From a virus: a DNA stretch of 29,419 nt. The notes beneath the pieces were generated by a model. That model saw only the letters and a program-made list of their open reading frames with translations. It was not told where the DNA came from and searched no databases. Positions 1-7,653 of this stretch are shown one piece after another (position 1 is the stretch's first letter; every line of letters starts with the position of its first letter). The translations under genes and the position numbers were made by a program. Where the stretch lies: positions 1 through 29,419 of the IMG/VR virus record IMGVR_UViG_3300050120_000231, one strand, 5' to 3'.

Positions 1-8
1 TTATTGTT

Positions 9-1745
9 GTGAATCATAGTGACATTATTGAGCAGTCAGAAAAACTGCTGGCTACAGGCGATCCTGAAGCACAATTTGTAGCGGCACAGCTGGCGTTAAG
101 CGTGTTGCCTGCAACATATTTTATTGAAAACTATCTGGAAGACAACGGAGGCCAACTTCAGAACCTCGATGGCTTCCCAATGATGCGCCCGATTTACGAT
201 CACATTCCTCAGCGATTGTTATTGAAATGTAGTCGTAAAACATTGAAGTCTACACTGTTAAGTAACTTTATATGTCTGAATATGATGAGATGGCAAAAGT
301 ACAATATGTTGTACGTAGGCCCACAAGAATTATCGGTAAAATATTTTTCGCAGAATTATGTTAATCCACGATTCAGTAGTAGAAGAGTAAAGCAGTTGTT
401 CAGAAAATGGACAAAGAATGACGTGTTTGAAAAAATTCTACAAGATTCAGGCTCCGCCTGTCTCTTTCGTTACTGCAGTGATGACGCGACACGACTTCGC
501 GGACCAGCTGTAGACCATATCATCTATGATGAGATTCAGAATATCGACGACAAGACGTTGCCGATTATCAATGAGTGTTTTCGTATGTCGAAGTACAAGA
601 GGCTTATGTTCGCAGGAACACCTCTCACGACCGACAACACGATTGAGACCCTGTGGCTCAAGAGCAACCAGCTAGAATGGGCTACTCGATGCGGTTGCGG
701 CCACTGGAATACCCTAACCCTTGACAATGAGCCTCTCAAGATGCTTACCCCTGCTGGGTATGCGTGTCCCAAATGTGGAAGGCTCATCAATACCCGTGAA
801 GGTGAATGGGTGTCATTCCGACCCCAGAACAAGGATTATGTCGGGTACCATCTGGCTCAGCCAATGCTGCCTCACTTCAACGATGTCAGTACCGAAGAAG
901 GTAGAAAAGAATGGAAAGAGTTTTACCTGACTGTTGCAAAGGGTGACCGAAGTGTCGCGCAAATCTTCAATGAGAATCTTGGTATCTCGTATGACATTGG
1001 CTCGAAGCCTATCACCGAAGAAGAACTCCGCAGACTCTGCACTCTCGGGCCTATCCGGGATGACAAGGGCCGTCTCAAGATCGTCGAAGACAATCGTAAA
1101 AAGTATCTCGCCTACACCGGAGGTGCTGACTGGGGTGTTTCCAACGTTACTTCCCGAACCGCTACCTGTATGTTGGCAGTCCAGGAAAACGGTATGATCG
1201 ACTGTGTCTTCGCAAAAGTGTTTCAAGACTTCGACTACAAAGATCAGATCAAAGAAATCGCAAAGATGTCCAATAACCTCAGGGCCAAGATGGCGGTTGA
1301 CTCAGGCCCTGACCCCCAGCGAGGCATCGAACTCGGCAGAATGACTGATCCTGGCCGTATCAACCTTGTTAGGTATGAACACGGTCGAGTCATTCAAAGC
1401 TGGAACGAACCTGCTGGGGCTTTTGATTGGACCCAACTGAGATGGTGTTTACATCGATCAGATTGCTTTACCATTTTATTTCAGTGGTTGAAGTCAGGTC
1501 GTATCAGATTCCCCAGGATTGAGGACATGGGCGATGCCTTCCAAGATATTCTCAATGTGTTCATCGAAGTCAAAGAGGTCTCTGAACGCCAAGAAATGTA
1601 TTACCGAAAGAAATCGGGCAAAACCGACGATTTTGCCCATGCGCTCCTGTATGCCTTGATGAGCATGTTGATGGAGATGGGAGACCCCTGTCTGAATGCA
1701 CCGTCTAGCGATGCAGATTCGTACCGGGGTGATCCAAACGACTAA
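9..1745 (+). CDS. terL: Terminase large subunit (DNA-packaging ATPase/nuclease)
   Basis: This is the motor that pumps phage DNA into the prohead and cuts the concatemer. The N-terminal ATPase half has a deviant Walker A around residues 74-82 (CSRKTLKST), a Walker B at 171-175 (IIYDE) and a coupling-motif-like AGT at 202-204. A four-cysteine zinc-finger-like insertion follows (C228, C230, C253, C256). The C-terminal RNase H-like nuclease half starts at GGADWG (D374), continues with AVDSG (D431) and ends with DDFAHALLY (D540/D541), the usual acidic residues. The length of 578 residues is normal for TerL. The start used is a GTG with no SD; the frame stays open to the window edge, so the true start may lie upstream. 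The gene converges on the endonuclease gene, and the two stop codons overlap. GC is about 33 % at 241-420 but near 55-58 % in sampled lines after 600. The family call is firm; the start is not. Confidence 0.93.
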   Translation: MNHSDIIEQSEKLLATGDPEAQFVAAQLALSVLPATYFIENYLEDNGGQLQNLDGFPMMRPIYDHIPQRLLLKCSRKTLKSTLLSNFICLNMMRWQKYNMLYVGPQELSVKYFSQNYVNPRFSSRRVKQLFRKWTKNDVFEKILQDSGSACLFRYCSDDATRLRGPAVDHIIYDEIQNIDDKTLPIINECFRMSKYKRLMFAGTPLTTDNTIETLWLKSNQLEWATRCGCGHWNTLTLDNEPLKMLTPAGYACPKCGRLINTREGEWVSFRPQNKDYVGYHLAQPMLPHFNDVSTEEGRKEWKEFYLTVAKGDRSVAQIFNENLGISYDIGSKPITEEELRRLCTLGPIRDDKGRLKIVEDNRKKYLAYTGGADWGVSNVTSRTATCMLAVQENGMIDCVFAKVFQDFDYKDQIKEIAKMSNNLRAKMAVDSGPDPQRGIELGRMTDPGRINLVRYEHGRVIQSWNEPAGAFDWTQLRWCLHRSDCFTILFQWLKSGRIRFPRIEDMGDAFQDILNVFIEVKEVSERQEMYYRKKSGKTDDFAHALLYALMSMLMEMGDPCLNAPSSDADSYRGDPND

Positions 1746-3232
1746 CGAGTATAGACCCACAGCTTCTTGCCGCAATCCCATATACGATGTAGCTCCCGCA
1801 GGTTTGCCCATTGCAGTTCTGTTAAGTTCTCCGGACAACCAGTAGCACTCTTACGTTGTGATTGTTTGGATAATCTCTGTAATTTCCCGTCAAACTTAAT
1901 GTAACTATAGTCTGGAGGTAGCTCACGAGTTAGCTTAAAGCCAAGTTTTTCATACACATTCCCCTCGCTCCAGCGGTTATCACTCCAACTTAATAACTGA
2001 GGAGCATCTGTATAGGTCAACAACTGCTTAAACATTTTAGATGCAGCCCCGACAACACTATGATTGGACTTAACACAAAACCTGTCCAGCGTAACAATAT
2101 TTTCTTTTCGTGGATGTCGGCCAAGACTCATGGCCGCGACTAAATCCCCCGAATAAAATGCTCCCAAGTAAATAAACCCTAAATGATTAGCCCCTTGGAT
2201 ATGGTGTGCGTCAAAAAATTTACGTCCGTCGATAATGGATAATTGATGAATTTCACATTTTCGAGCAAAATAAGAAACGCTGTTCCTATTGACGATTGAT
2301 CTCAACATATTTTTACACTGATCATTCCGATGAGACCATTCATCCTCAAAAATTGTTATGAGACGAACGCCATTAGCCAAACACTTCAACCGTTTATCGC
2401 TATGATAATTTTTTAATCTCGGGGTTAAAGAATCTTCTGTATGCCAATACAGCCCACAATACTCAATACCCAATTTAAGAGAGTCTTCATACAGGTCAAT
2501 TTCCCTACCTTCCAAAATACGGTGATTCGGCTGAAAATTATAACCGAATTGATTTAACCAAGTTTGAATCTCTCCCTGCGTCTTACCATGAGTGTTGTTA
2601 GGCCAACAAGTTCCATATTTGCCCATGAAAGTTATGCGCAGCTTCTCCTTAACTGCAGGGTCTTGAGAAGGGTGTGTTACACCTCTTTTAGCTAAACTTG
2701 TTTCTCGTGTCTTATTGAGGTATTCTTGAGACTGTGTATAAAATTCTACTCCGTAGGTGCGAAGGTTATGGGCCTTAATTTTATCCTTGATCTCTAAGAG
2801 CGCAAAAACATTTTCAACTCCGTACCTACCTTTAACGGTCTCGTCCCGTTTAGATAGCACACCAGGGGCCTTAATTGGATTAACAACCCCGTATCGTTCC
2901 ATCAAAGTAGACTCTCGACGCGAGGTTTGAAGATGATACTGTTCTTTCGTACGGTTACCACATATCTCTTTCATTTTAGAAGGCTTGCATTCAACACAAC
3001 AAAAAGAATCTAGCGAAAAATTCTTATTCTTTCGTTTAATTTTTGCGATAGCCCAGTGAGATGTTTCCTTCACTTCCCGACAAAATGAGCACTTCACCAA
3101 CACTGGGAAATGGGAACTCTTTGAAAGGTCGTAAAGAGAATACCCGTATTTTTCCTTCGTTTCCTCAATCAATAAGCATTTATGAACTTCAGTAGGATTA
3201 ATCTTAACTTTTATACGTAATGGATTGAACAT
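1742..3232 (-). CDS. Vsr-like (EDxHD-type) homing endonuclease with GNAT-like C-terminal domain
   Basis: Free-standing phage homing endonuclease that probably cuts a related phage genome lacking the gene and spreads by repair. Residues 48-82 hold two cysteine pairs (CSFC, CVEC) that could bind zinc. Residues 100-210 carry repeated units of the form R-x-x-x-x-x-x-R-Y-G-V-x-N/H-P, which I take to be DNA-binding repeats as in this family. The nuclease core is at about 236-300: E241/E244 and D246 (REIDLYED), E257 with YCGLYWH (H264), and IFEDEW at 294-299. This matches the Vsr-fold family typified by I-Bth0305I. Residues 322-447 resemble an acetyltransferase-fold domain (DRFCV, YEKLGF), as is common in long members. 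There is no SD; a TACAAT hexamer lies 8 bases before the ATG. Its stop codon (TAG) overlaps the terminase stop (TAA) by two bases. It appears AT-richer than the virion genes. Confidence 0.85.
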   Translation of the reverse strand: MFNPLRIKVKINPTEVHKCLLIEETKEKYGYSLYDLSKSSHFPVLVKCSFCREVKETSHWAIAKIKRKNKNFSLDSFCCVECKPSKMKEICGNRTKEQYHLQTSRRESTLMERYGVVNPIKAPGVLSKRDETVKGRYGVENVFALLEIKDKIKAHNLRTYGVEFYTQSQEYLNKTRETSLAKRGVTHPSQDPAVKEKLRITFMGKYGTCWPNNTHGKTQGEIQTWLNQFGYNFQPNHRILEGREIDLYEDSLKLGIEYCGLYWHTEDSLTPRLKNYHSDKRLKCLANGVRLITIFEDEWSHRNDQCKNMLRSIVNRNSVSYFARKCEIHQLSIIDGRKFFDAHHIQGANHLGFIYLGAFYSGDLVAAMSLGRHPRKENIVTLDRFCVKSNHSVVGAASKMFKQLLTYTDAPQLLSWSDNRWSEGNVYEKLGFKLTRELPPDYSYIKFDGKLQRLSKQSQRKSATGCPENLTELQWANLRELHRIWDCGKKLWVYTR

Positions 3233-3247
3233 AGTTGTAAATTGTAG

Positions 3248-3772
3248 TTAATCCCAGGCGATGTAGGCATACAGGGGGTTATTAGCCTCCATCCTGGCAG
3301 CCTCTCGTTGAGAACGGCAGTAAATATCCACCACCAGCGCATTGTGTTCTGCTTTGGTTCTGGCGGCTTCTCTGGCAGCTTTTCGTGACACCACAGCGCT
3401 TCCGCTGTCGAGTGCCCTGAAGGTACCAATGCCTTCTACGTGTACGTGCTTGTAGAAGGGAATCTTGTCGGGGTTTACCGCACACACACCGCTACGCAGG
3501 GGTTCACCTGTGGAGGTTTGTCCACGAGATGAGTAGTAATCCTCGTCCTTCGTATAGTACGTGATGCGAGCCAGCACACGGTTCTTAGGAGCTGGTGTCG
3601 GTTGTTTAATGGACATGTGGGCGTCAGCCAAGTCCTTAGTGGTTATCACGATAGGTTCTACCCGTTTCGTGTTGGCTGGATATGCTTGTGCATCTTGGTT
3701 ACTAACTGGTGTGGTAAACACAGTTGCTGTAAGTAAGCACACTAGTGCTATGCTGCGACAAATAAATGTCAT
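3248..3772 (-). CDS. Secreted 3D-domain (double-psi beta-barrel) cell-wall protein, putative lytic transglycosylase
   Basis: Probably acts on host peptidoglycan during lysis or entry. Residues 1-30 look like a signal peptide: a positive start (R6), the hydrophobic stretch SIALVCLLTATVF, and a possible cleavage after AQA. A 35-residue polar linker follows, then a 3D-type domain (about 65-174) with CAVNPDKIPF, the FRALDSG aspartate (D122) and VVDIY (D149). These match the aspartate positions of the 3D/MltA C-terminal family. The pair C97 and C152 could form a disulfide outside the cytoplasm. An alanine- and arginine-rich helix (about 128-143) is inserted between the two motifs. The start is well supported by a strong SD (AAAGGAG) 6 bases upstream of the ATG. 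The next gene downstream is the homing endonuclease, 15 bases away. Substrate and reaction are inferred from the fold. Confidence 0.72.
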   Translation of the reverse strand: MTFICRSIALVCLLTATVFTTPVSNQDAQAYPANTKRVEPIVITTKDLADAHMSIKQPTPAPKNRVLARITYYTKDEDYYSSRGQTSTGEPLRSGVCAVNPDKIPFYKHVHVEGIGTFRALDSGSAVVSRKAAREAARTKAEHNALVVDIYCRSQREAARMEANNPLYAYIAWD

Positions 3773-3801
3773 AACTATCTCCTTTGTTAAGGGTTATCCG
3801 A

Positions 3802-4347
3802 TTAACTCAATTGATCAAGATAATCGGTGGTACGATTAAGATGGAAGTGGAACAACTCTTCCAACGTTTTGTTCTTCTCACTATCGTCACTAGGAGGACA
3901 GACAGGCATTATCGCTGACGGAAACATAGTCGGAGGACTAGAAAATCCATGGTTGAAAAATATCTGTCCTACGTAGGCTCTAATTGTGTCATGGAACTGG
4001 ATGGGGCCATTGAGCAACAAAATAGCCTGAGCGAGTCCGAAAATGATTTCTTCAGGGTCCAGAGGTTCGAAATCTTCGAAACTGTCTGGAACATTACTAA
4101 ACTGATGGCAAATATTTTGAAATACTAACCAATCAGATTCAAACTGATGATCTGTCAATACGTGGATTGCGGCCTGAAGTTTATCGCTGTTGAGAGCGGT
4201 CATCGCCACTCCGTAATCTTCTTTGATTTGCTGTCGCACTAGCTCAGGCTCCCACTGAAACGCTGCAGTACCATAAGTGCGGACCAATGATACCAATAGG
4301 GCAGCGGCGGGGGCCTCAGGGTCTTTAAAACATTGAGCGGTGAACAT
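3802..4347 (-). CDS. Hypothetical protein, 181 aa
   Basis: I do not recognise this protein. It is acidic, predicted mostly helical, with a hydrophobic helix near residues 103-114 (IIFGLAQAILLLNG) that is too short and too interrupted to be a clear membrane segment. There is no signal peptide and no recognisable catalytic motif. It starts 8 bases after the stop of the upstream gene (4356-4595) and ends 29 bases before the 3D-domain gene, so it probably belongs to the same transcript. A GAGGG element lies rather far (about 14 bases) upstream of the ATG. Coding status is supported by length, dense packing and the lack of a competing frame. Confidence 0.75.
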   Translation of the reverse strand: MFTAQCFKDPEAPAAALLVSLVRTYGTAAFQWEPELVRQQIKEDYGVAMTALNSDKLQAAIHVLTDHQFESDWLVFQNICHQFSNVPDSFEDFEPLDPEEIIFGLAQAILLLNGPIQFHDTIRAYVGQIFFNHGFSSPPTMFPSAIMPVCPPSDDSEKNKTLEELFHFHLNRTTDYLDQLS

Positions 4348-4355
4348 ACATTAGG

Positions 4356-4595
4356 TTAGCCCTCACTAACGATCTTGTCAACCAGCCCCAACCTGACGAC
4401 CTCCTCCCTAGGAAACACGACGCGCTTTGAAAAATATCGATACGTCCCAGGACCTTTTCCTCCCCATCGGGAAGGAATCAAGTCTGTAATCTCTTCATGC
4501 TGAATTTTTAAATCCAATAGCCTGGCTTCTGTTAGGTCATCAACCTGAACTCTTGGGCAGTGACCACGACCCTTAAGTTTAAATTCCGAGGGCAT
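4356..4595 (-). CDS. Hypothetical small protein, 79 aa
   Basis: Not recognised. It is a small basic protein, with a conserved-looking RWGGKGPGTYRYF segment in the middle and a C-terminal helix. The open frame reaches a TTG at 4610, but the ATG at 4595 is preferred because GGAA lies upstream of it and it shortens the overlap with the previous gene (ends 4579) to 17 bases. It is one of four small genes (4356-5235) with overlapping or touching ends, typical of co-translated phage accessory genes. No domain can be assigned. Confidence 0.68.
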   Translation of the reverse strand: MPSEFKLKGRGHCPRVQVDDLTEARLLDLKIQHEEITDLIPSRWGGKGPGTYRYFSKRVVFPREEVVRLGLVDKIVSEG

Positions 4596-4836
4596 GACAT
4601 ACAGTTCCAATCATACGGTTGCCTCGACTACGTTCAGCCCGATCTTGATCCACTGATACCACCCTAAACTGGCCCCTAGTACCATCTAGGCTCTGACGCA
4701 TATCTTTGACATCATCGTTAGCGACCTTTCTGGTAGGATATATTTCTGGTTCCTTAGTGTCGCTATCGACTAGGTCTTCCCAATCGCAGCCTATTGCAGT
4801 CTGTATCTTGTATCCGTTGGGGTTTTTAGAGGGCAT
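4579..4836 (-). CDS. Hypothetical small protein, 85 aa
   Basis: Not recognised. It is a polar, charged protein. The order of an aromatic/acidic segment (CDWEDL), then YPTRKVA, then a basic QFRVVSVDQDRAER segment is a layout I associate with small uncharacterised phage proteins, but this is an impression, not a family match. The frame opens at a TTG (4851), but the ATG at 4836 is favoured; it overlaps the end of the upstream gene (4826) by 11 bases, which suggests translational coupling. No SD is visible. Confidence 0.68.
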   Translation of the reverse strand: MPSKNPNGYKIQTAIGCDWEDLVDSDTKEPEIYPTRKVANDDVKDMRQSLDGTRGQFRVVSVDQDRAERSRGNRMIGTVCHALGI

Positions 4837-5014
4837 AATTGAATGGGTCAAGGGTTTGATCTACTAGGTCTTGGCCAGCCATCCGGTCAGCCAATCCTTG
4901 TGAAATCTCCTCCCCAGGAGGCATAGGGAATCGCCTGAGCAATTCACCCACCTCCTGGTTGGAAAGATTGTTAGCCTTCTGGAGATTAGCCAGAAAAACC
5001 TTATTGCTGTCCAT
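4826..5014 (-). CDS. Hypothetical small protein, 62 aa
   Basis: Not recognised. It is a small helical protein with the segment LSNQEVGELLRRF near residues 17-29. The start is well supported: the ATG overlaps the stop codon of the upstream gene (TAATG), with AAGGAA a suitable distance upstream. This tight coupling to the 73-aa gene argues that both are real genes on one transcript. Confidence 0.7.
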   Translation of the reverse strand: MDSNKVFLANLQKANNLSNQEVGELLRRFPMPPGEEISQGLADRMAGQDLVDQTLDPFNYAL

Positions 5015-5235
5015 TAGGGTTCCTTAAAAATATACTTCGCTGGAGGAAACTTGACCTGGACAGTTTTCTTTACCTGTGCGATCTGGACTGTTACTTCATC
5101 TCCATATTCAGATGCAATATCCTTAGCTTTTTCAAGCGCCTCGGTCCAATCATTGAGGGGAGTTGAGGTGTGATTCTTCTCGTTAACAATAATCAGATAT
5201 TGTGAGGGTGTGGGACTGTATGATTTATTCGCCAT
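5014..5235 (-). CDS. Hypothetical small protein, 73 aa
   Basis: Not recognised. The order is strand (YLIIVNEKNH), helix (LNDWTEALEKAKDIASEYG), strands (EVTVQIAQVKKTVQVKF), which suggests a small alpha/beta fold. The ATG lies 3 bases beyond the stop of the GIY-YIG gene in a very AT-rich stretch with no SD. Its TAA overlaps the ATG of the next gene. Before the endonuclease gene arrived, this gene was probably directly downstream of the RNA ligase gene (inference). Confidence 0.68.
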   Translation of the reverse strand: MANKSYSPTPSQYLIIVNEKNHTSTPLNDWTEALEKAKDIASEYGDEVTVQIAQVKKTVQVKFPPAKYIFKEP

Positions 5236-5238
5236 ATT

Positions 5239-6096
5239 TTAATTTAAGTTATATTTGATCAAAGTTCCATCACGATTAAACGTGGGGTTGAGGAACAGTT
5301 CTATATTTTCTACCAGTTGTTCTTTAGTACGGATATTTATGAAGTCCATTACATTACTCTTCGCGATTATCTTATTCTCTTCCAATAGTTCAGAATATCG
5401 GTAATACTTAGTAGGCCTAACACCTGATTTTGTTGGAGTGGCGAAAAAATCAGCAAACTCTTCAAGATTTTCTAACAAATACGAAGAGCGCTTCACTTCG
5501 AAGTTAAGTTTTGCGTCTTCTCCATACAAGTACAAAGCCATGCGGTCGTAAGCTTCTGCAGCTTGTTCCTCGTATCTAAAGTTCTTGGTATATTTCTTCT
5601 TATTGTGGGTTATTTCACACGTATAGGAATTAATCCCTGACTTCGGTTGATACACACCTACATACTTACGATGATTAGAAGTTTTTCTACCTCTTCTCGC
5701 TTTCGTAGTCGCGGTGTAAAATAACAGCTTGTCTGCTGGTGACCTACCACTATGAAAACGCTTCACACCTTTAGAAATACTCTTACACACCTCGTCATTA
5801 AAAAACTTGATATGGTCGTCCTGCCACAACATGTTGTAACCCTTCAATGGGTTCATTGTGTCCAATTGAGTAATCCATTCCGTCTCTCTTTTAACAAGTT
5901 CTTCCAACGTATCAACATTTTCCAACTCTTCAATTGAAAAATTTTCTACGCCATATTTTCTAAAGGCACGGTACAATGCAAAATTTAATTTACGGTAATT
6001 ACTCACATGTTCTTTCCACCTTTTTTCGATAGAACGAGTCGTGAGCCCGACATAAATTTTACCATTAACTCGATTTTTAATCGCGTATATCTTCAT
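5239..6096 (-). CDS. GIY-YIG homing endonuclease with AP2 DNA-binding domain
   Basis: Mobile endonuclease of the free-standing type. The N-terminal GIY-YIG domain (about 1-92) shows IYA at 3-5, YVG at 15-17, the arginine/histidine pair R26 and H30 (EKRWKEH), a glutamate near E71 before WI, and GYN at 86-88. Together these are the usual active-site elements. Residues 144-199 form an AP2-like domain: KYVGVY, then NSYTCEI and KKYTKNF strands, then the helix EEQAAEAYDRMALYLYG, ending AKLNF. AP2 domains bind DNA and occur in phage and cyanobacterial endonucleases. The C-terminal 85 residues are unassigned. The gene appears AT-richer than its neighbours (about 30-38 % GC in sampled lines). It sits between the RNA ligase and a small gene, with an inverted repeat covering its start. 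The target site cannot be deduced. Confidence 0.9.
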   Translation of the reverse strand: MKIYAIKNRVNGKIYVGLTTRSIEKRWKEHVSNYRKLNFALYRAFRKYGVENFSIEELENVDTLEELVKRETEWITQLDTMNPLKGYNMLWQDDHIKFFNDEVCKSISKGVKRFHSGRSPADKLLFYTATTKARRGRKTSNHRKYVGVYQPKSGINSYTCEITHNKKKYTKNFRYEEQAAEAYDRMALYLYGEDAKLNFEVKRSSYLLENLEEFADFFATPTKSGVRPTKYYRYSELLEENKIIAKSNVMDFINIRTKEQLVENIELFLNPTFNRDGTLIKYNLN

Positions 6097-6145
6097 ATGA
6101 TAATCTTAACTGATACTCAGCAGTTAATCAACTATTTTATCATAT
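6095..6145 (-). promoter_or_regulatory. Nested inverted repeat over the start of the GIY-YIG gene; possible promoter
   Basis: A 9-base inverted repeat (ATATGATAA at 6095-6103 and TTATCATAT at 6137-6145) encloses a 6-base one (TAACTG at 6107-6112, CAGTTA at 6121-6126). As RNA, this would bury the endonuclease ATG. The same bases also contain a sigma70-like pair on the minus strand: TTGATT (6126-6131), a 17-base spacer and TAAGAT (6103-6108), ending 6 bases before the ATG. Either reading would control the endonuclease; the sequence does not decide between them. Confidence 0.45.
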
Positions 6146-7278
6146 TATTCCTCAAATCGAAGACTAAATTCTGGATTAATCACCTTGAAAGAAACCCGAC
6201 CGAGCTTACGCTCGAATGACTCGACAGTGGGTCGAAATACTTTACCTTCAATCCAGACATCCCTGTTGAGGGAGCTTTTAATGGTAGACATCCCCACGAG
6301 TTCATCCACAGTATGGTTCAACACAAATGGAGGGTCGAGCGGTACGGTGTCGAACCCAAATAAGCTACAAAAACTTTTGAAAGCTGTGTAGTCTAGGTAC
6401 TTACCTGCAGTAATGTTGAACACGTTAAAAGCAAAGAATCTTACCTTATCCAGCTTCAACTTATTACCCTGAACACCAGGTCCAACACGTTCACCCTGTA
6501 CAGCGTACTCGGTGCTGTAATTCTCGGTAAAGGCTCTCCGGAGCTTCGCTTCAGCGTCGATCTCAATAGCAGTTGACCAGAACGGTTCACCCGGATCGGG
6601 TTCAAGATCAAAGTTACGGCTGCAAACACCAAACTCGTTGTCCTTGAAATACATAGTACAGGACTGTCCATCAAGTTTCTCGGAAGTATAGAACTCCTTA
6701 CCGAGGTAGTTCTGGATGACTCCGTAGCAATTCTGGATACGTTCCTCATCGGTCTTCTGGAGGAAGCTGGGCCAGTTCTCTACACGACCCTTACGGACGT
6801 GCGACCTGATCTTGCACTGACCAGTCTCGGGAGGCATGTATTTCCTGACGTTAAGAACTTCTGTTACGTCCTCCCCTTCCCACGTTAACCATTTATCATT
6901 ACTTATGGAAGCATTCCCAGCAGTAAAAGATTCAGGTAAAATAGATAATGGAAACGCAATTCCCTGGCTAATCTGACCACGAAGTTTGATCGTCTTGACT
7001 CGAAAATCCCTGGCCTTCATAAACTCAAACTCGGCACGGTCTGGTAGGATGGACCCTACCACGACATAAACCACCAAGTCCCCTGCCTTGAACTCGCCTT
7101 TTTTGACTACCACATGCCATCCAAGAATCTGAGCGCATTCAAGGCTATCGGCGTTATCGATAGGATCAAGTGCCACGATTCGCTGGATGGTGGCCAACGA
7201 CTTGAATTTCGTTAGATTCTGTTCTATGTTCTCGACTTCAGGAGCCAGATCAGCTGGCAATGTTGCAAGGTCTGTCAT
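6145..7278 (-). CDS. RNA ligase, DRB0094/Rnl5 family
   Basis: ATP-dependent RNA ligase that joins RNA 3'-OH ends to 5'-phosphates. The founding enzyme, from Deinococcus radiodurans, seals nicks with an RNA 3' end. The layout fits that family: an N-terminal OB-like module (about 25-115, with VVVKKGEFKAGDLVVYV) comes before the nucleotidyltransferase domain. Motif I is EKLDG at 200-204, so K201 should carry the AMP. Further motifs are RNF (221-223), GERVGPG (262-268), EGKVFR (344-349, motif IV) and SFKVIN (363-368, motif V). The length of 377 residues is near that expected. Its ATG overlaps the stop of the upstream gene (ATGA). It may repair tRNA or mRNA cut by host defences; that role is inference. 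The GIY-YIG gene follows it. Confidence 0.92.
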   Translation of the reverse strand: MTDLATLPADLAPEVENIEQNLTKFKSLATIQRIVALDPIDNADSLECAQILGWHVVVKKGEFKAGDLVVYVVVGSILPDRAEFEFMKARDFRVKTIKLRGQISQGIAFPLSILPESFTAGNASISNDKWLTWEGEDVTEVLNVRKYMPPETGQCKIRSHVRKGRVENWPSFLQKTDEERIQNCYGVIQNYLGKEFYTSEKLDGQSCTMYFKDNEFGVCSRNFDLEPDPGEPFWSTAIEIDAEAKLRRAFTENYSTEYAVQGERVGPGVQGNKLKLDKVRFFAFNVFNITAGKYLDYTAFKSFCSLFGFDTVPLDPPFVLNHTVDELVGMSTIKSSLNRDVWIEGKVFRPTVESFERKLGRVSFKVINPEFSLRFEE

Positions 7279-7466
7279 TTCTTCATCTCCACATTAGCTT
7301 TGTTAAGTTCAATTTTAGCAATTACAACATCCATGATTGCTTCCAGTAGGAAACTAGCCTTCGTAGGTTCTAGGGATAACCCATGGACTAAAGTCAGTTC
7401 TGCCGCAGCTTTAGCGTCAGCGTAGTCCTTACTACGCTGAAACAGGATTTCTTGATCAACGGCCAT
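7275..7466 (-). CDS. Hypothetical small protein, 63 aa
   Basis: Not recognised. It is a mostly helical small protein (SKDYADAKAAAEL, then SFLLEAIMDVVIAKIELNKANVE), possibly a short helical hairpin. The frame can be read from a TTG at 7487, but the ATG at 7466 has AAAGGTG at a good distance and is chosen. The start overlaps the end of the preceding gene (7456), and the stop overlaps the RNA ligase start (ATGA), so it is translationally coupled on both sides and may be linked functionally to the ligase. Confidence 0.7.
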   Translation of the reverse strand: MAVDQEILFQRSKDYADAKAAAELTLVHGLSLEPTKASFLLEAIMDVVIAKIELNKANVEMKK

Positions 7467-7653
7467 GACGCACCTTTGGACGATCAAAAATCACGTCGAT
7501 CACCGAGTTGCCGCCCAACGTCACATCATCTACTTCAATCGTAATTAAACTACGTGGGTCGATGGCAGCTTTACTGTCCTGGCTTTCAATATGGGCGATC
7601 AATATTCTAGCTAGTTCTTTACCCGTCAGTCGGAATTTTTGGAATGTTTCCAT
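7456..7653 (-). CDS. Hypothetical small protein, 65 aa
   Basis: Not recognised. It starts METFQKFRLTGKELARIL and has a beta-rich second half (LITIEVDDVTLGGNSVIDVIF). Longer readings back to 7746 would overlap the upstream gene by more than 120 bases, so the ATG at 7653 is preferred, which leaves a 35-base overlap. Only a weak GAAGA element is seen upstream. The C-terminus overlaps the next gene by 11 bases. Confidence 0.6.
   Translation of the reverse strand: METFQKFRLTGKELARILIAHIESQDSKAAIDPRSLITIEVDDVTLGGNSVIDVIFDRPKVRHGR

Noticed and set aside
813-1226. Minus-strand open frame of 137 codons inside terL
   Set aside because: Antisense to the conserved zinc-finger and nuclease region of the terminase; no start signals; shadow.
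9-1745. Intein or group I intron in terL
   Set aside because: The terminase frame is continuous from Walker A to the last nuclease motif without insertion; only free-standing endonucleases are present.
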